Assembly (NCBI GenBank): GCA_964480525.1
Contig: CAYZOV010000010.1
Location: forward strand, 1-64,000
Direction of reading: 5' to 3'
Length of the DNA stretch: 64,000 bases
Origin: JAAZZIT01 sp964480525
GTDB taxonomy: Bacteria > Bacillota > Clostridia > Oscillospirales > Ruminococcaceae
Below are positions 9,661 through 17,573 of the stretch, one piece after another; position 1 is the first letter of the stretch; each line of letters opens with the position of its first letter. The position numbers and the translations under genes were made by a program. Below the pieces are notes generated by a model. That model worked only from the letters and a program-made list of their open reading frames with translations, made no database searches and was not told the origin of the DNA.

Positions 9661-11787
9661 ATGATTGAAAAATTAAAAAATCGGCTTGTTCCTTTGCTTT
9701 TCGGAACATCAGTAGCAACAATGATAATACGTTGTTACCACCCGTCGCAACTGGTGAAATACGGGGTGTTGTTTTTTTCGTATGCCTTTTTGTGTTTTGC
9801 GGTGTTTGACCTTGTACGAAAAACGAAAAAACTTAGCGGTCTTATTTATATATGTATTTTTGCGGCGGTTGTGTATGTTTGTGCAAAACAGCTTTACCCC
9901 CGTCCTGCGTCGCTTTCATTTGAACAATGGTTTTACGGCGCACAAACCCGTGATACACAGGTTTCGGAATACACTTTTGTGCTTGTTTTCGGGGGCGGAT
10001 TCTTTCTTATTTCCGTTTTGTATTATTTTACACAGGTGATTTACCGTGCTTTCGGAACAATGCTTATAATGTTTTTTCCCCTTTTTATTTACGCAAAACG
10101 AACCGACGAAATAAATACAGGGGATTTTGTCGTGGTTTTGTTTTTCTATATTCTGGTGCTTGTTCATAACCGACAAATGAAATCCGAAAAAGATTGTCGG
10201 GTGATACTCAATAAAGATTATGTGTGTTCGGTGGGGTTGTTTGTTGCTACGGTTACGTTTGCAATTACGCTTGTTCCACGTCCGCAGGTGGTTTCAAAAC
10301 AGGAACAGAACCAAGATTATTTTAACAATATGGTTTCGGCAAATGCTCCGTCAAATTTTTCCGACGCTTCAAATCTGACAGGTGCAAAACTTTCTGACGA
10401 AGTTCTGTTTTATGTCAAAAGCGATAGGTCTATGTATCTTCGTCGGCAGGGGTACGATTATTACGACGGAGAACGGTGGTATGTTGATAATGACGACGAA
10501 TACGTCAACAAAATTCCAAAAGATAACGCCGATTATTCATTTAATACAACAAATTATTCTTATGTGAATTTTTTGTCAGAACTTTCGGACGAGGGATATT
10601 TGAATTATCCCACAGTTTCGGATAACGTGGCGGAAAAACATACCGTTTCCATAGGTACAAGAAATAATTTCAATCCGTTTTATGTGATGTTGCCGCTTAA
10701 TACGGTGGAAATCGACGGGTCTGTTTACGAAAAAATGTGCCACGGTGAGTATAAACCTCTTGCGGGTTACGGATATACCAACACGAAAAACTATGCTTTT
10801 TCATATTATCCGCTGACATTTTACGGAAAAACTTTTTTGAAAAACGTAAACTTCACCGCCGACGAAATCCTTAACGCACTTGATAACTATTCTGATTCTT
10901 TGGACGAAAAAGATTTTCAAAAGCAGGATATTATCGACGATATTTATTTTGAAACACAGTATGTTTCCGAAAGATTTGACGATTATTCCGTAATTTCTCA
11001 AGAGGTTTGCGACCTTGCAAAACAAATTACCGCCAATCTTTCGACCCCTTATGAAAAGGTAAAGGCGCTTGAGGGGTATTTTCAGGAAGAAAATTTTGAA
11101 TACGAACTTAACGTTTATCCCGACAGCGTGGAGGACTTTTTGTTTGACGAACAGGCGGGCGCTTGCGGAGATTTTGCAACCGCCATGACCCTTATGGCAC
11201 GGTCGTGCGGTCTTAAAGCAAGATATGTGGAGGGTTTTGCGGTTGTGGAAAAATTCGACGACAGCCAAGACACTTATGTTGTGCGTGAATACCACTCCCA
11301 CGCCTATGTTGAGGTGTATATCAACGGTTTTGGGTGGGTTGTGTTCGACCCGACTGTTGACGGTATGTTGGATTATTACACCAAAGACGATTCGTTTTTT
11401 GTTGCTGAAATTTTCGGAGAATATTATAAACAGATAATCGCCCTTTTGGCTGTGGCGGTTGTACTTTGGATTTTGAAAAACCCTATTATCGAAGTGTGCT
11501 TTTTGGTTAAACTTGCATTTTCAAACAACGAAAAAGCGGTTGTGTTGTGCTATAACCGATTGGTGACCAGACTTTCTAAAAAGCTGGGAAAACCGCTGTT
11601 TTCCAAAACTCCGCAGGAAATTTCGCAAATGCTTTCGGAAAATAATATCGACAAAAAGGATTTTGTGAATTTGTTTGAAAAGGTGTGCTACGGCAATGCC
11701 ACCGTTGACCGCCAAAACCGTGAATTTGCCGTCGGTGAATACAAATCTTCAAAACGGGCAATAAGTAAATTGAAAATAAATTATTAA
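9661..11787 (+). CDS. Multi-pass membrane protein with transglutaminase-like domain
   Basis: 708 aa. Several transmembrane helices occupy roughly residues 10-195, then an extracytoplasmic part carries a transglutaminase/protease-like core: Cys502 in GACGDFATA, His547 in YHSHAYVEV and Asp563 in VVFDPT form the expected triad. One more membrane helix follows (around 585-605), then a cytoplasmic tail resembling DUF4129. This matches the TgpA-like family encoded beside MoxR and DUF58. The catalysed reaction (cross-linking, deamidation or proteolysis) is not known for most members. It is the last gene of the operon, and a new promoter begins six bases after its stop. Confidence 0.9.
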   Translation: MIEKLKNRLVPLLFGTSVATMIIRCYHPSQLVKYGVLFFSYAFLCFAVFDLVRKTKKLSGLIYICIFAAVVYVCAKQLYPRPASLSFEQWFYGAQTRDTQVSEYTFVLVFGGGFFLISVLYYFTQVIYRAFGTMLIMFFPLFIYAKRTDEINTGDFVVVLFFYILVLVHNRQMKSEKDCRVILNKDYVCSVGLFVATVTFAITLVPRPQVVSKQEQNQDYFNNMVSANAPSNFSDASNLTGAKLSDEVLFYVKSDRSMYLRRQGYDYYDGERWYVDNDDEYVNKIPKDNADYSFNTTNYSYVNFLSELSDEGYLNYPTVSDNVAEKHTVSIGTRNNFNPFYVMLPLNTVEIDGSVYEKMCHGEYKPLAGYGYTNTKNYAFSYYPLTFYGKTFLKNVNFTADEILNALDNYSDSLDEKDFQKQDIIDDIYFETQYVSERFDDYSVISQEVCDLAKQITANLSTPYEKVKALEGYFQEENFEYELNVYPDSVEDFLFDEQAGACGDFATAMTLMARSCGLKARYVEGFAVVEKFDDSQDTYVVREYHSHAYVEVYINGFGWVVFDPTVDGMLDYYTKDDSFFVAEIFGEYYKQIIALLAVAVVLWILKNPIIEVCFLVKLAFSNNEKAVVLCYNRLVTRLSKKLGKPLFSKTPQEISQMLSENNIDKKDFVNLFEKVCYGNATVDRQNREFAVGEYKSSKRAISKLKINY

Positions 11788-11792
11788 AAGCC

Positions 11793-11821
11793 TTGTAATC
11801 GAAAAAAATAAATGTTATAAT
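11793..11821 (+). promoter_or_regulatory. Promoter upstream of yajC
   Basis: TTGTAA (11793-11798), 17 bases, TATAAT (11816-11821) preceded by TGT, an extended -10. The ATG of yajC lies 57 bases downstream with an AAGGAG ribosome site. Confidence 0.78.
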
Positions 11822-11877
11822 ACTTAAATAGCAATGTTTTTGCATGGAAATTTTTATTTAAAAAAGGAGATAAAATT

Positions 11878-12192
11878 ATGAATTTTATTACGGCACTTAC
11901 AAACAATACCACGTCTACAGATTTGATTGCAGGTTTTCTTCCGTTGGTGATTGTTATTATTATCTTTTACTTTTTCCTCATCAGACCACAGAAGAAAAAG
12001 GATAAACAGGACGCTGACATGAGAAAGAATCTTCAGGTAGGCGACGAAGTTGTAACAGTCGGCGGTGTTGTGGGCATTGTTTTTCAGGTTAAGGAGGATA
12101 CGGTTGTGGTTGAAACAGGTGGCGACCGTTCAAAAATTCGTGTGAAAAAGTGGGCAATCGCTCAAAACCTCACAGTTCATGAGGACGAGTAA
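11878..12192 (+). CDS. yajC: Preprotein translocase subunit YajC
   Basis: 104 aa. One N-terminal transmembrane helix (about residues 16-37, ending FLIRPQKKKDKQ) is followed by the conserved cytoplasmic region MRKNLQVGDEVVTVGGVVGIV and a basic/acidic C-terminal tail. YajC associates with SecDF and the SecYEG channel. In many Clostridia it is a neighbour of the SCIFF peptide locus, as here. It has its own extended -10 promoter, and transcription may run on into the next gene since no terminator is visible between them. Confidence 0.95.
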   Translation: MNFITALTNNTTSTDLIAGFLPLVIVIIIFYFFLIRPQKKKDKQDADMRKNLQVGDEVVTVGGVVGIVFQVKEDTVVVETGGDRSKIRVKKWAIAQNLTVHEDE

Positions 12193-12266
12193 TTCAGGTT
12201 AATATCGGAATAATTTTTCAAAATCCCGAATAAGATGTACCAGATATATCTTAGGAGGGATTTTTT

Positions 12267-12674
12267 ATGCAAAGACGTAAAAACAGCCTTGAAAAATTTG
12301 CCCAAACAAGAGCGTTTTCGGTGCTTTTGTCCGTTTGCGTGGGATTTTTGACAATACTGGGGTGCTTGTTTTTGTTCTCTTTGATAATTTCAAAAATAGA
12401 TTTGCCAAAACAAACGGTGGGGGTTTTGTCAACGGTTTCACTTTGCGTGGGCGCATATACGGGCGGTTTTTCCTGTGGAAAAAAGAATCGCAAAAACGGT
12501 CTTTTTATGGGCGTTGCAACGGGTGTGGCTATTTTTTTGATAATTTTTGTACTAAGCCTTTTGTTTGCCAAAACAGCCGTAAAACTGTCGGGATTGTCAA
12601 AACTTTTTTGGGCAATCGTTTTTTCTGCGTCGGGCGGAATCGTGGGAGTTAACTCAAAACGACAAAAATATTGA
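12267..12674 (+). CDS. Small four-helix membrane protein (TIGR04086-like)
   Basis: 135 aa, with about four hydrophobic segments (near residues 19-43, 49-68, 79-101 and 112-130) and a basic C-terminus. The length, glycine-rich helices (CVGAYTGGFSCGKKNRKNG) and position between yajC and the SCIFF gene match the TIGR04086 family of clostridial membrane proteins. No function is established. The ribosome site AGGAGGG (12253-12259) ends 7 bases before the ATG. Confidence 0.72.
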   Translation: MQRRKNSLEKFAQTRAFSVLLSVCVGFLTILGCLFLFSLIISKIDLPKQTVGVLSTVSLCVGAYTGGFSCGKKNRKNGLFMGVATGVAIFLIIFVLSLLFAKTAVKLSGLSKLFWAIVFSASGGIVGVNSKRQKY

Positions 12675-12735
12675 AAATCATACTTTAAAGTTAAATATAA
12701 AGTCATATTTTGTTAATAACTAACCGCTCTATGTG

Positions 12736-12744
12736 TGCTATAAT
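12736..12744 (+). promoter_or_regulatory. Extended -10 promoter of the SCIFF peptide gene
   Basis: TGC followed by TATAAT (12739-12744). No good -35 box is seen at the normal distance, so this would rely on the extended -10. The transcript would start near 12750, about 30 bases before the ATG. Confidence 0.6.
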
Positions 12745-12779
12745 ATATTATATTATTTCAGTTATGGAGGAATTTCATT

Positions 12780-12923
12780 ATGAAACATATCAAGACAATC
12801 AATAAGGCTAACCTTAAAAAGACTGCTGAAAAGGGCGGCTGCGGAAAGTGTCAGGCTTCTTGTCAGTCAGCTTGCAAAACTTCTTGCACAGTTGCAAACC
12901 AGAAATGCGAAAAAGACGCATAA
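12780..12923 (+). CDS. scfA: SCIFF ranthipeptide precursor (six cysteines in forty-five)
   Basis: A 47-residue peptide starting MKHIKTINKANLKK, with a GGCGKCQASCQSACKTSC core and six cysteines at positions 21, 24, 28, 32, 36 and 43. This is a near-exact match to the SCIFF consensus, the precursor of a sulfur-to-gamma/beta-carbon thioether peptide found throughout Clostridia. Ribosome site GGAGG (12766-12770) lies 9 bases before the ATG. The gene for the modifying radical SAM enzyme begins 84 bases downstream. No protease or exporter gene for the peptide is recognisable nearby. The biological role of SCIFF peptides remains unsettled. Confidence 0.96.
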   Translation: MKHIKTINKANLKKTAEKGGCGKCQASCQSACKTSCTVANQKCEKDA

Positions 12924-12942
12924 TTCTATTCTTTTGAAATTT

Positions 12943-12977
12943 TTAAGGGGGCATTGCGTGTGTCCCTTTAATTTTTT
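12943..12977 (+). terminator. Partial terminator/attenuator between SCIFF peptide and maturase
   Basis: AAGGG (12945-12949) can pair with CCCTT (12964-12968) around a 14-base loop, followed by a T-rich run to 12979. The short stem suggests incomplete termination, which would give more peptide than enzyme message. Confidence 0.5.
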
Positions 12978-13007
12978 TGTTTAAAGCGAAGGGAGAATTT
13001 TTTTAAG

Positions 13008-14378
13008 ATGATACATAAGTTTAAACTTTCGGGATTTAATATTTTGCTTGACGTAAACAGCGGTGGGGTGCATATCGTTGATGATTTGACGTATGACCTT
13101 TTGGATAATGTCGAACCGCCTTTTGCGCCAAAATGTCCTGAAGAAGTTGTGACAAAACTTTCAAAGGCTTATGACGAAAAAGAAATCGAAGAATGTTATC
13201 AGGAAATTGTGGAGCTTTATAACGACAAAATCCTTTTCAGCGAGGACGATTACGAAAAATACGCAAAGTTTGCGGTTGCGTCCCCTGTAAAGGCAATGTG
13301 TTTGCATATCGCTCACGACTGCAACCTCAGATGTGAATATTGTTTTGCTTCCACAGGCGACTATGGCGTGGGACGTAAAAGAATGTCTTTGGAAACAGGC
13401 AAAAAAGCTATCGACTTTTTGCTTGAAAAATCTCTTGACAGAAAAAATCTGGAACTTGACTTTTTCGGTGGCGAACCTCTCATGAACTGGGACGTTGTTA
13501 AGGAAATTGTTATTTACGCAAGAGAAAAAGAAAAAGAATACGGCAAAAAATTCAGATTTACCATTACCACAAACGGTCTTCTTCTCACAGATGATAAGAT
13601 TGACTTTATCAATAAAGAAATGTCAAACGTTGTTTTGTCAATCGACGGACGTAAAGAAGTAAACGACAGAATGAGAAAACGTGTTGACGGAACGGGAAGC
13701 TACGACAAAATCACCGATTCGTTTAAAAAGCTTGTCGAAAAACGTGGGGATAAGGAATACTACGTCAGAGGTACATATACAAAGTATAACCTTGATTTTT
13801 CAAACGACGTTATGCACCTTTACGAACTGGGATTCGACCAGATTTCCGTTGAACCTGTAATGGCTGACCCTGAAATGCCATACGCAATTACAAAGAGCGA
13901 TTTGCCGAAAATTTTCAAGGAATACGAAATTTTGGCGGACAAGCTTCAAAAGGTTTACGAGCAGGGTAAATTCGTAAACTTCTTCCACTTTATGCTTGAC
14001 CTTGACCAGGGACCGTGCGCTATCAAACGCCTTAGAGGTTGTGGCTGTGGTAACGAATATGTGGCAATCACGCCTGACGGAGATATCTACCCTTGTCACC
14101 AGTTTGTCGGTATTGAGGACTTTAAAATGGGTAATCTTGACGAGGGAACATTTAACGAGGAAATGAAATCCTACTTCGCTGGCTCTCACGTTTACTCAAA
14201 ACCTGAATGTAAAAAGTGCTGGGCTAAGTTCTATTGTAGCGGTGGCTGTAATGCAAACAACTATATTTACGAGGGCGATATACACAACGCACATAAACTT
14301 TCTTGCGAAATTCAGAAAAAACGTCTTGAATGTTCAATTATGTTAAAGGCTCTCAGACTTGCAGAAAGTGCCGAATAA
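13008..14378 (+). CDS. scfB: SCIFF radical SAM maturase
   Basis: 456 aa radical SAM/SPASM enzyme that installs thioether links in the SCIFF peptide. An N-terminal RiPP-recognition-like region (residues 1-90) precedes the 4Fe-4S binding motif C105-x3-C109-x2-C112 (HDCNLRCEYCFAS). The core has the FFGGEPLMN SAM-binding motif and a TTNGLLL strand. The C-terminal SPASM region has many cysteines (CAIKRLRGCGCG, PDGDIYPCHQ, CKKCWAKFYCSGGC) for auxiliary clusters. It lies directly after its substrate gene, the usual order. It starts at ATG with a GGGAG-type ribosome site and is closed by a strong bidirectional terminator. Confidence 0.96.
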   Translation: MIHKFKLSGFNILLDVNSGGVHIVDDLTYDLLDNVEPPFAPKCPEEVVTKLSKAYDEKEIEECYQEIVELYNDKILFSEDDYEKYAKFAVASPVKAMCLHIAHDCNLRCEYCFASTGDYGVGRKRMSLETGKKAIDFLLEKSLDRKNLELDFFGGEPLMNWDVVKEIVIYAREKEKEYGKKFRFTITTNGLLLTDDKIDFINKEMSNVVLSIDGRKEVNDRMRKRVDGTGSYDKITDSFKKLVEKRGDKEYYVRGTYTKYNLDFSNDVMHLYELGFDQISVEPVMADPEMPYAITKSDLPKIFKEYEILADKLQKVYEQGKFVNFFHFMLDLDQGPCAIKRLRGCGCGNEYVAITPDGDIYPCHQFVGIEDFKMGNLDEGTFNEEMKSYFAGSHVYSKPECKKCWAKFYCSGGCNANNYIYEGDIHNAHKLSCEIQKKRLECSIMLKALRLAESAE

Positions 14379-14397
14379 TTAAAATTTAACAAAAAAT

Positions 14398-14429
14398 AAG
14401 GCTTGGAATGTGTGTTCCAAGCCTTTTTT
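14398..14429. terminator. Bidirectional terminator between scfB and the - strand kinase
   Basis: A perfect 11-base stem AAGGCTTGGAA / TTCCAAGCCTT with a TGTGTG loop. A T run follows on the + strand and a matching A run precedes it, so it can stop both converging transcripts. Confidence 0.93.
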
Positions 14430-14436
14430 AGTATGT

Positions 14437-15336
14437 CTAAAGGGTGTTAAAAAGTCGCAGAATTTCGTCTTTTGTGCAAAGTCCGTCTGAAAATGCGGTT
14501 GCTCCGCCTGTGGCTGTGCCGAGTTTTAGTGCGTATTCGTAATCGCCTTTAAGCGTTCCTGCGATAAATCCCGCAACCATTGAATCTCCCGCTCCTACGG
14601 AATTTTTCACAACCCCTTTGCAAACTCCGCAAAGGTGGACTTTGCCAAATTCGTCCACCAAAACCGCTCCGTCCCCTGCCATTGAAACAAGCACGTTTAC
14701 AGCTCCCATTTTCTGAAGCTTTTTGGCGTGTTCAACGATTTTTTCGCTGTCGTCAAGGGGCGTTTTGAATATTTCTTCAAGTTCTTCCTTGTTTGGTTTA
14801 ATCAAAAACGGCTTGTATTTCAGCGTGTTTAACAACAAATCTTTCGTTGCGTCAACAACGACTTTGACCCTTTTTTCACCAAGCCTTTGGAGAATTTTTT
14901 CGTATATATCCCGTGGCAAAGACGACGGAATACTGCCTGCCAAAACCAAAATATCGCCGTCGCATACCTTTTCAAGCTTTTTAAACAACATCTCAACGGC
15001 TGTTTGGTCTATGTCGGGACCCTGTGCGTTAAGTTCGGTTTCCTCTTTTGATTTGATTTTTAAATTTATTCTGGAATTTCCTTTGCTAAGTTTAACAAAA
15101 TCCGTGCGGATTCCCATTTCGTCCAAACCTTTTTCAATTGCTTCCCCTGTAAAACCTGCCACAAAACCCAATGCTTTTGATTCCAAACCCAGTTCTTTTA
15201 AAACAGCGGAAACATTTATACCTTTTCCGCCGAAGTACATTTCTTCTCTTTGCGAACGGTTTGTAACCCCCAGCACCATGTTTTCGGTGTGTACAACATA
15301 ATCAATTGCGGGGTTAAACGTAACTGTGTAAATCAT
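14437..15336 (-). CDS. 1-phosphofructokinase family hexose kinase (PfkB superfamily)
   Basis: 299 aa ribokinase/PfkB-fold kinase. The N-terminus MIYTVTFNPAIDYVV, the FGGKGINVSAVLKELG block and the C-terminal GAGDSMVAGFIAG motif, with the catalytic base Asp, place it in the FruK/LacC subgroup, which phosphorylates fructose 1-phosphate or tagatose 6-phosphate. The choice between these cannot be made from sequence, since no fructose PTS, tagatose-bisphosphate aldolase or regulator gene lies next to it. It stands alone on the - strand with its own promoter and the shared terminator; the ribosome site AGGAG is 7 bases before the ATG. Confidence 0.88.
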   Translation of the reverse strand: MIYTVTFNPAIDYVVHTENMVLGVTNRSQREEMYFGGKGINVSAVLKELGLESKALGFVAGFTGEAIEKGLDEMGIRTDFVKLSKGNSRINLKIKSKEETELNAQGPDIDQTAVEMLFKKLEKVCDGDILVLAGSIPSSLPRDIYEKILQRLGEKRVKVVVDATKDLLLNTLKYKPFLIKPNKEELEEIFKTPLDDSEKIVEHAKKLQKMGAVNVLVSMAGDGAVLVDEFGKVHLCGVCKGVVKNSVGAGDSMVAGFIAGTLKGDYEYALKLGTATGGATAFSDGLCTKDEILRLFNTL

Positions 15337-15402
15337 TTTGTTTTCTCCTAAATGTTTTAAAATATCGGCAAAACATCACGCCTGCCAAAAAGTTCCTACA
15401 TA

Positions 15403-15431
15403 ATTTTATCAGCAAATTTCTTAAAAGTCAA
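15403..15431 (-). promoter_or_regulatory. Promoter of the PfkB-family kinase gene
   Basis: On the - strand: TTGACT (15431-15426), 17 bases, TAAAAT (15408-15403). The -35 box is only 20 bases from the -35 box of the opposing promoter, so the two are back to back. Confidence 0.75.
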
Positions 15432-15451
15432 CATCTTCGGGAAAAAACCTA

Positions 15452-15480
15452 TTGAATTTTAACGGAAAATGTGGTAAAAT
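15452..15480 (+). promoter_or_regulatory. Promoter of the HD-domain gene
   Basis: TTGAAT (15452-15457), 17 bases, TAAAAT (15475-15480) with TGG in front (extended -10). The leader to the ATG is about 70 nt. Confidence 0.72.
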
Positions 15481-15554
15481 AAACGTAAACATATCGGTTT
15501 AATTTTGAGAATCTAATTATAATTTATAAAAAATAGTGACAGGAGCAAAAATTT

Positions 15555-16157
15555 ATGAGTTTACAAGCAAATAAGGAACGTTTTATAGAAATTTACAAAG
15601 AAAATATCACACGTCCGGGGGCGGACAAACTTTTGGAATATCTTTTGTCACCGTCAAGCGACTTTTTTGTTGCTCCTGCTTCCACAAGGTTTCACGGAAG
15701 TTACGAGGGCGGTTTGTTGGAACACTCCTTGAACGTTTACGACTGTTTGGTTGATTATCTGAACAGGGAAAAGGTTAAAAACGAGTTTGGTTTGAATTAC
15801 AGCGACGAAACAATTGCAATTGTTTCGCTTTTGCACGATTTGTGCAAGGTGAACATTTATAAACCGGGTTTTCGCAACGTCAAAGGTGAGGACGGAATTT
15901 GGCGACAGGTTCCGAATTATACCTTTGAGGATATGTTGCCGTATGGTCACGGGGAAAAATCCGTGTACATAATTTCGGGATTTATGCGACTTTCAAGGGA
16001 AGAAGCGTTTGCTATACGCTATCATATGGGATTTTCGGGCGAAGAAAACAAAACCACCGTCGGAAACGCTCTGGATATGTTTCCCCTTGCTCTTGCGGTG
16101 AATATTGCGGACATGGAAGCGAGCTTTTTAATCGAAGGCAAAAGCGAGGATAAATAA
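15555..16157 (+). CDS. HD-domain phosphohydrolase
   Basis: 200 aa soluble metal-dependent phosphohydrolase of the HD superfamily. Ligands are visible as the first His in GLLEHSLNVYD, the HD pair in SLLHDLCKV, a later His in IRYHMGF and the final Asp in AVNIADMEASF. The shape resembles the HD domain of YhaM-like nucleases without the OB-fold part. The substrate (nucleotide or RNA end) cannot be told. It is transcribed with the next gene from the promoter at 15452. Confidence 0.82.
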   Translation: MSLQANKERFIEIYKENITRPGADKLLEYLLSPSSDFFVAPASTRFHGSYEGGLLEHSLNVYDCLVDYLNREKVKNEFGLNYSDETIAIVSLLHDLCKVNIYKPGFRNVKGEDGIWRQVPNYTFEDMLPYGHGEKSVYIISGFMRLSREEAFAIRYHMGFSGEENKTTVGNALDMFPLALAVNIADMEASFLIEGKSEDK

Positions 16158-16180
16158 TTTTTGCGTCAATGGGGGTTAAA

Positions 16181-16519
16181 ATGAAAACAAGGCAGGAAGT
16201 AATAAATTTTGGTCTTTCTTTTCCAAATACATACGTTGACGCTCCGTTCCATGACGACAACTGGCAACTTGTACGGTGTGGCAAAAACAACAAGGTCTTT
16301 TTGTGGACTTTTGAACGTGAGGGGAATTTGTGGATTAACATAAAAATCCACCCTGAGTGGGGCTTGGTTATGCGTGAAATGTATTCGTCGGTGATTCCCG
16401 CATATCATCTTAACAAAAAACATTGGAATAGCGTTATTTTGAACGGTTCTGTTCCCGACGAAGAAATAAAAAGAATGATAACCGAAAGTTATGATTTGGT
16501 AATGATGAAAAAACGTTAA
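16181..16519 (+). CDS. MmcQ/YjbR family protein
   Basis: 112 aa from ATG 16181; an in-frame ATG at 16169 would add four residues but has no ribosome site, while GGGGG at 16171-16175 precedes 16181. The sequence TRQEVINFGLSFPNTYVDAPFHDDNWQLVRCG, then WINIKIHPEWG and the ending HWNSVIL are the standard YjbR/CyaY-like fold of the MmcQ family. Members are described as double-wing DNA-binding-like, but no firm function exists. It shares an operon with the HD gene and ends at a strong terminator. Confidence 0.8.
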   Translation: MKTRQEVINFGLSFPNTYVDAPFHDDNWQLVRCGKNNKVFLWTFEREGNLWINIKIHPEWGLVMREMYSSVIPAYHLNKKHWNSVILNGSVPDEEIKRMITESYDLVMMKKR

Positions 16520-16524
16520 ATAGA

Positions 16525-16565
16525 AAAAACAGCCACAAAGAGAATATTTGTGGCTGTTTTTATTT
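16525..16565 (+). terminator. Terminator after the MmcQ/YjbR gene
   Basis: AAAAACAGCCACAAA (16525-16539) pairs with TTTGTGGCTGTTTTT (16547-16561), a near-perfect 15-base stem with a T tail. Confidence 0.93.
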
Positions 16566-16618
16566 TGGGGAAATTCGTCAGGTCTGTAGGTGTTGGTTAA
16601 TGAAGCAGTGGAAAATAT

Positions 16619-16891
16619 GAAATTTCGTGCTTCGCACGAAGTGAAATAACCTAAATCCAAAGGATTTAGGCTGATGAAAAAAGCACACCGAAGTGTGCAA
16701 AAAGTTTGTATATTTAAGGTATGAAATAATAGCGAGATTAACTACAAAACCAGAAAGTATTTTTTGTGAAATATCAGTCGGTGCTGATGTGAAATTTTGT
16801 GCTTCGCACGAAGTGAAATGAAATAAATCCACCCACGCCCGCAGGCATTTCACACGGTGTATGCGTATTTCACTTGCGTAGCATATTTCAC
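16619..16891. repeat. Cluster of short palindromes bounded by GTGAAAT / ATTTCAC boxes
   Basis: Non-coding. GTGAAAT occurs at 16641, 16766, 16789 and 16813; the inverse ATTTCAC at 16847, 16867 and 16885. Between boxes are small hairpins, including TTCGTGC-TTC-GCACGAA at 16624 (a near-copy recurs just before 16813), CCTAAATCC-aaa-GGATTTAGG at 16650-16670 and GCACAC-cgaa-GTGTGC near 16683. The layout resembles REP/MITE-like intergenic repeat arrays of gut Clostridia. No open frame or promoter is seen inside. Confidence 0.75.
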
Positions 16892-16910
16892 AAATCACGT
16901 TAGGGATTTT

Positions 16911-16931
16911 TTCTGGCGCAGAAAGAGGGAT
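16911..16931. repeat. Partial copy of the tRNA-Ser(GCU) 3' end
   Basis: The 21 bases here are identical to 17097-17117, which span the encoded CCA, acceptor and start of the T-arm of the downstream - strand tRNA-Ser. Similarity fades after a GTTGAAC/TTGAAC step. Such duplicated tRNA 3' ends are typical of integration (att) scars, but no integrase is present. Confidence 0.6.
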
Positions 16932-16991
16932 GTTGAACTGGCTCACCTCATTACTTTGATATGTCTTTACATTTTGTTTTGGTGAGCCTAG

Positions 16992-17032
16992 AAAAATTCA
17001 ATTTTGTCGTATTTCTCCAAAATTGAATTTTT
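16992..17032. terminator. Strong hairpin with T tail, no assigned gene
   Basis: A 15-base perfect stem AAAAATTCAATTTTG / CAAAATTGAATTTTT with an 11-base loop, able to act as a terminator in either direction. It lies in the segment between the two tRNA-end copies. Just to its left GGCTCACC (16940) and GGTGAGCC (16981) form another inverted repeat. Confidence 0.55.
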
Positions 17033-17056
17033 CGGTTCTTCATCACACAGTTTTAC

Positions 17057-17098
17057 GAAAAAAGAAAAGACAAAAGCATAAAGCTTTTGTCTTTTCTT
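17057..17098 (-). terminator. Terminator of the tRNA-Ser pair
   Basis: A perfect 16-base stem (17062-17077 with 17083-17098), loop ATAAA. On the - strand it is followed by TTTTTCG, immediately after the tRNA-Ser(GCU) 3' end. Confidence 0.9.
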
Positions 17099-17099
17099 C

Positions 17100-17189
17100 T
17101 GGCGCAGAAAGAGGGATTTGAACCCTCGCGCCCGTTTCCAGACCTACTCCCTTAGCAGGGGAGCCCCTTCACCACTTGGGTATTTCTGC
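17100..17189 (-). tRNA. tRNA-Ser, anticodon GCU
   Basis: On the - strand the acceptor arms GCAGAAA / TTTCTGC pair, with discriminator G and an encoded CCA. The anticodon stem CTCCC / GGGAG encloses CTGCTAA, giving GCT (reads AGC/AGU). A long variable arm and T-loop GGTTCAAATCC confirm a class II serine tRNA. Confidence 0.95.
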
Positions 17190-17227
17190 AAACATATAAA
17201 AATAGCGGATTCACTCCGCAAAAATAG

Positions 17228-17316
<89 letters not shown>

Positions 17317-17355
17317 AAATTCTATTTTTTACTGCCGTCACCTGACGACTTAATT

Positions 17356-17384
17356 ATTTTATCACAAACACTCTCGGTTGTCAA
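17356..17384 (-). promoter_or_regulatory. Promoter of the tRNA-Ser pair
   Basis: On the - strand: TTGACA (17384-17379), 17 bases, TAAAAT (17361-17356), about 40 bases before the tRNA-Ser(UGA) 5' end. Confidence 0.82.
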
Positions 17385-17491
17385 GATATTTCTTTGATTT
17401 TTTTTACTTTCGTCTTTTTGCTGTAAAATTATCAAAGTTTATTGTTAAAATTGCCTAAATTTCCGATTTTTTTAAAATTCTAAAATCATTG

Positions 17492-17520
17492 TTGAAGTTT
17501 TAACAAATATATTGTATAAT
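17492..17520 (+). promoter_or_regulatory. Promoter of the VWA-protein gene
   Basis: TTGAAG (17492-17497), 17 bases, TATAAT (17515-17520). The start of transcription would fall near 17527, which rules out the ATG at 17529 as a normal start and favours 17574. Confidence 0.75.
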
Positions 17521-17573
17521 ATAAAGGTATGAACAGAATTCAGGACAGATATTTTACCCTCAGGAGGACAAAA

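Noticed and set aside
16622..16891. Possible CRISPR array from regularly recurring palindromes
   Set aside because: Spacing is irregular, boxes occur in both orientations, intervening segments are themselves palindromic rather than unique spacers, and no cas genes are near.
16992..17032. Small RNA gene ending at the strong hairpin
   Set aside because: No promoter could be placed at a sensible distance on either strand, so only the hairpin is reported.
17529..17573. Longer start of the VWA protein at 17529
   Set aside because: It would begin at the expected transcription start of the promoter at 17492-17520 without a ribosome site; ATG 17574 has AGGAGG.
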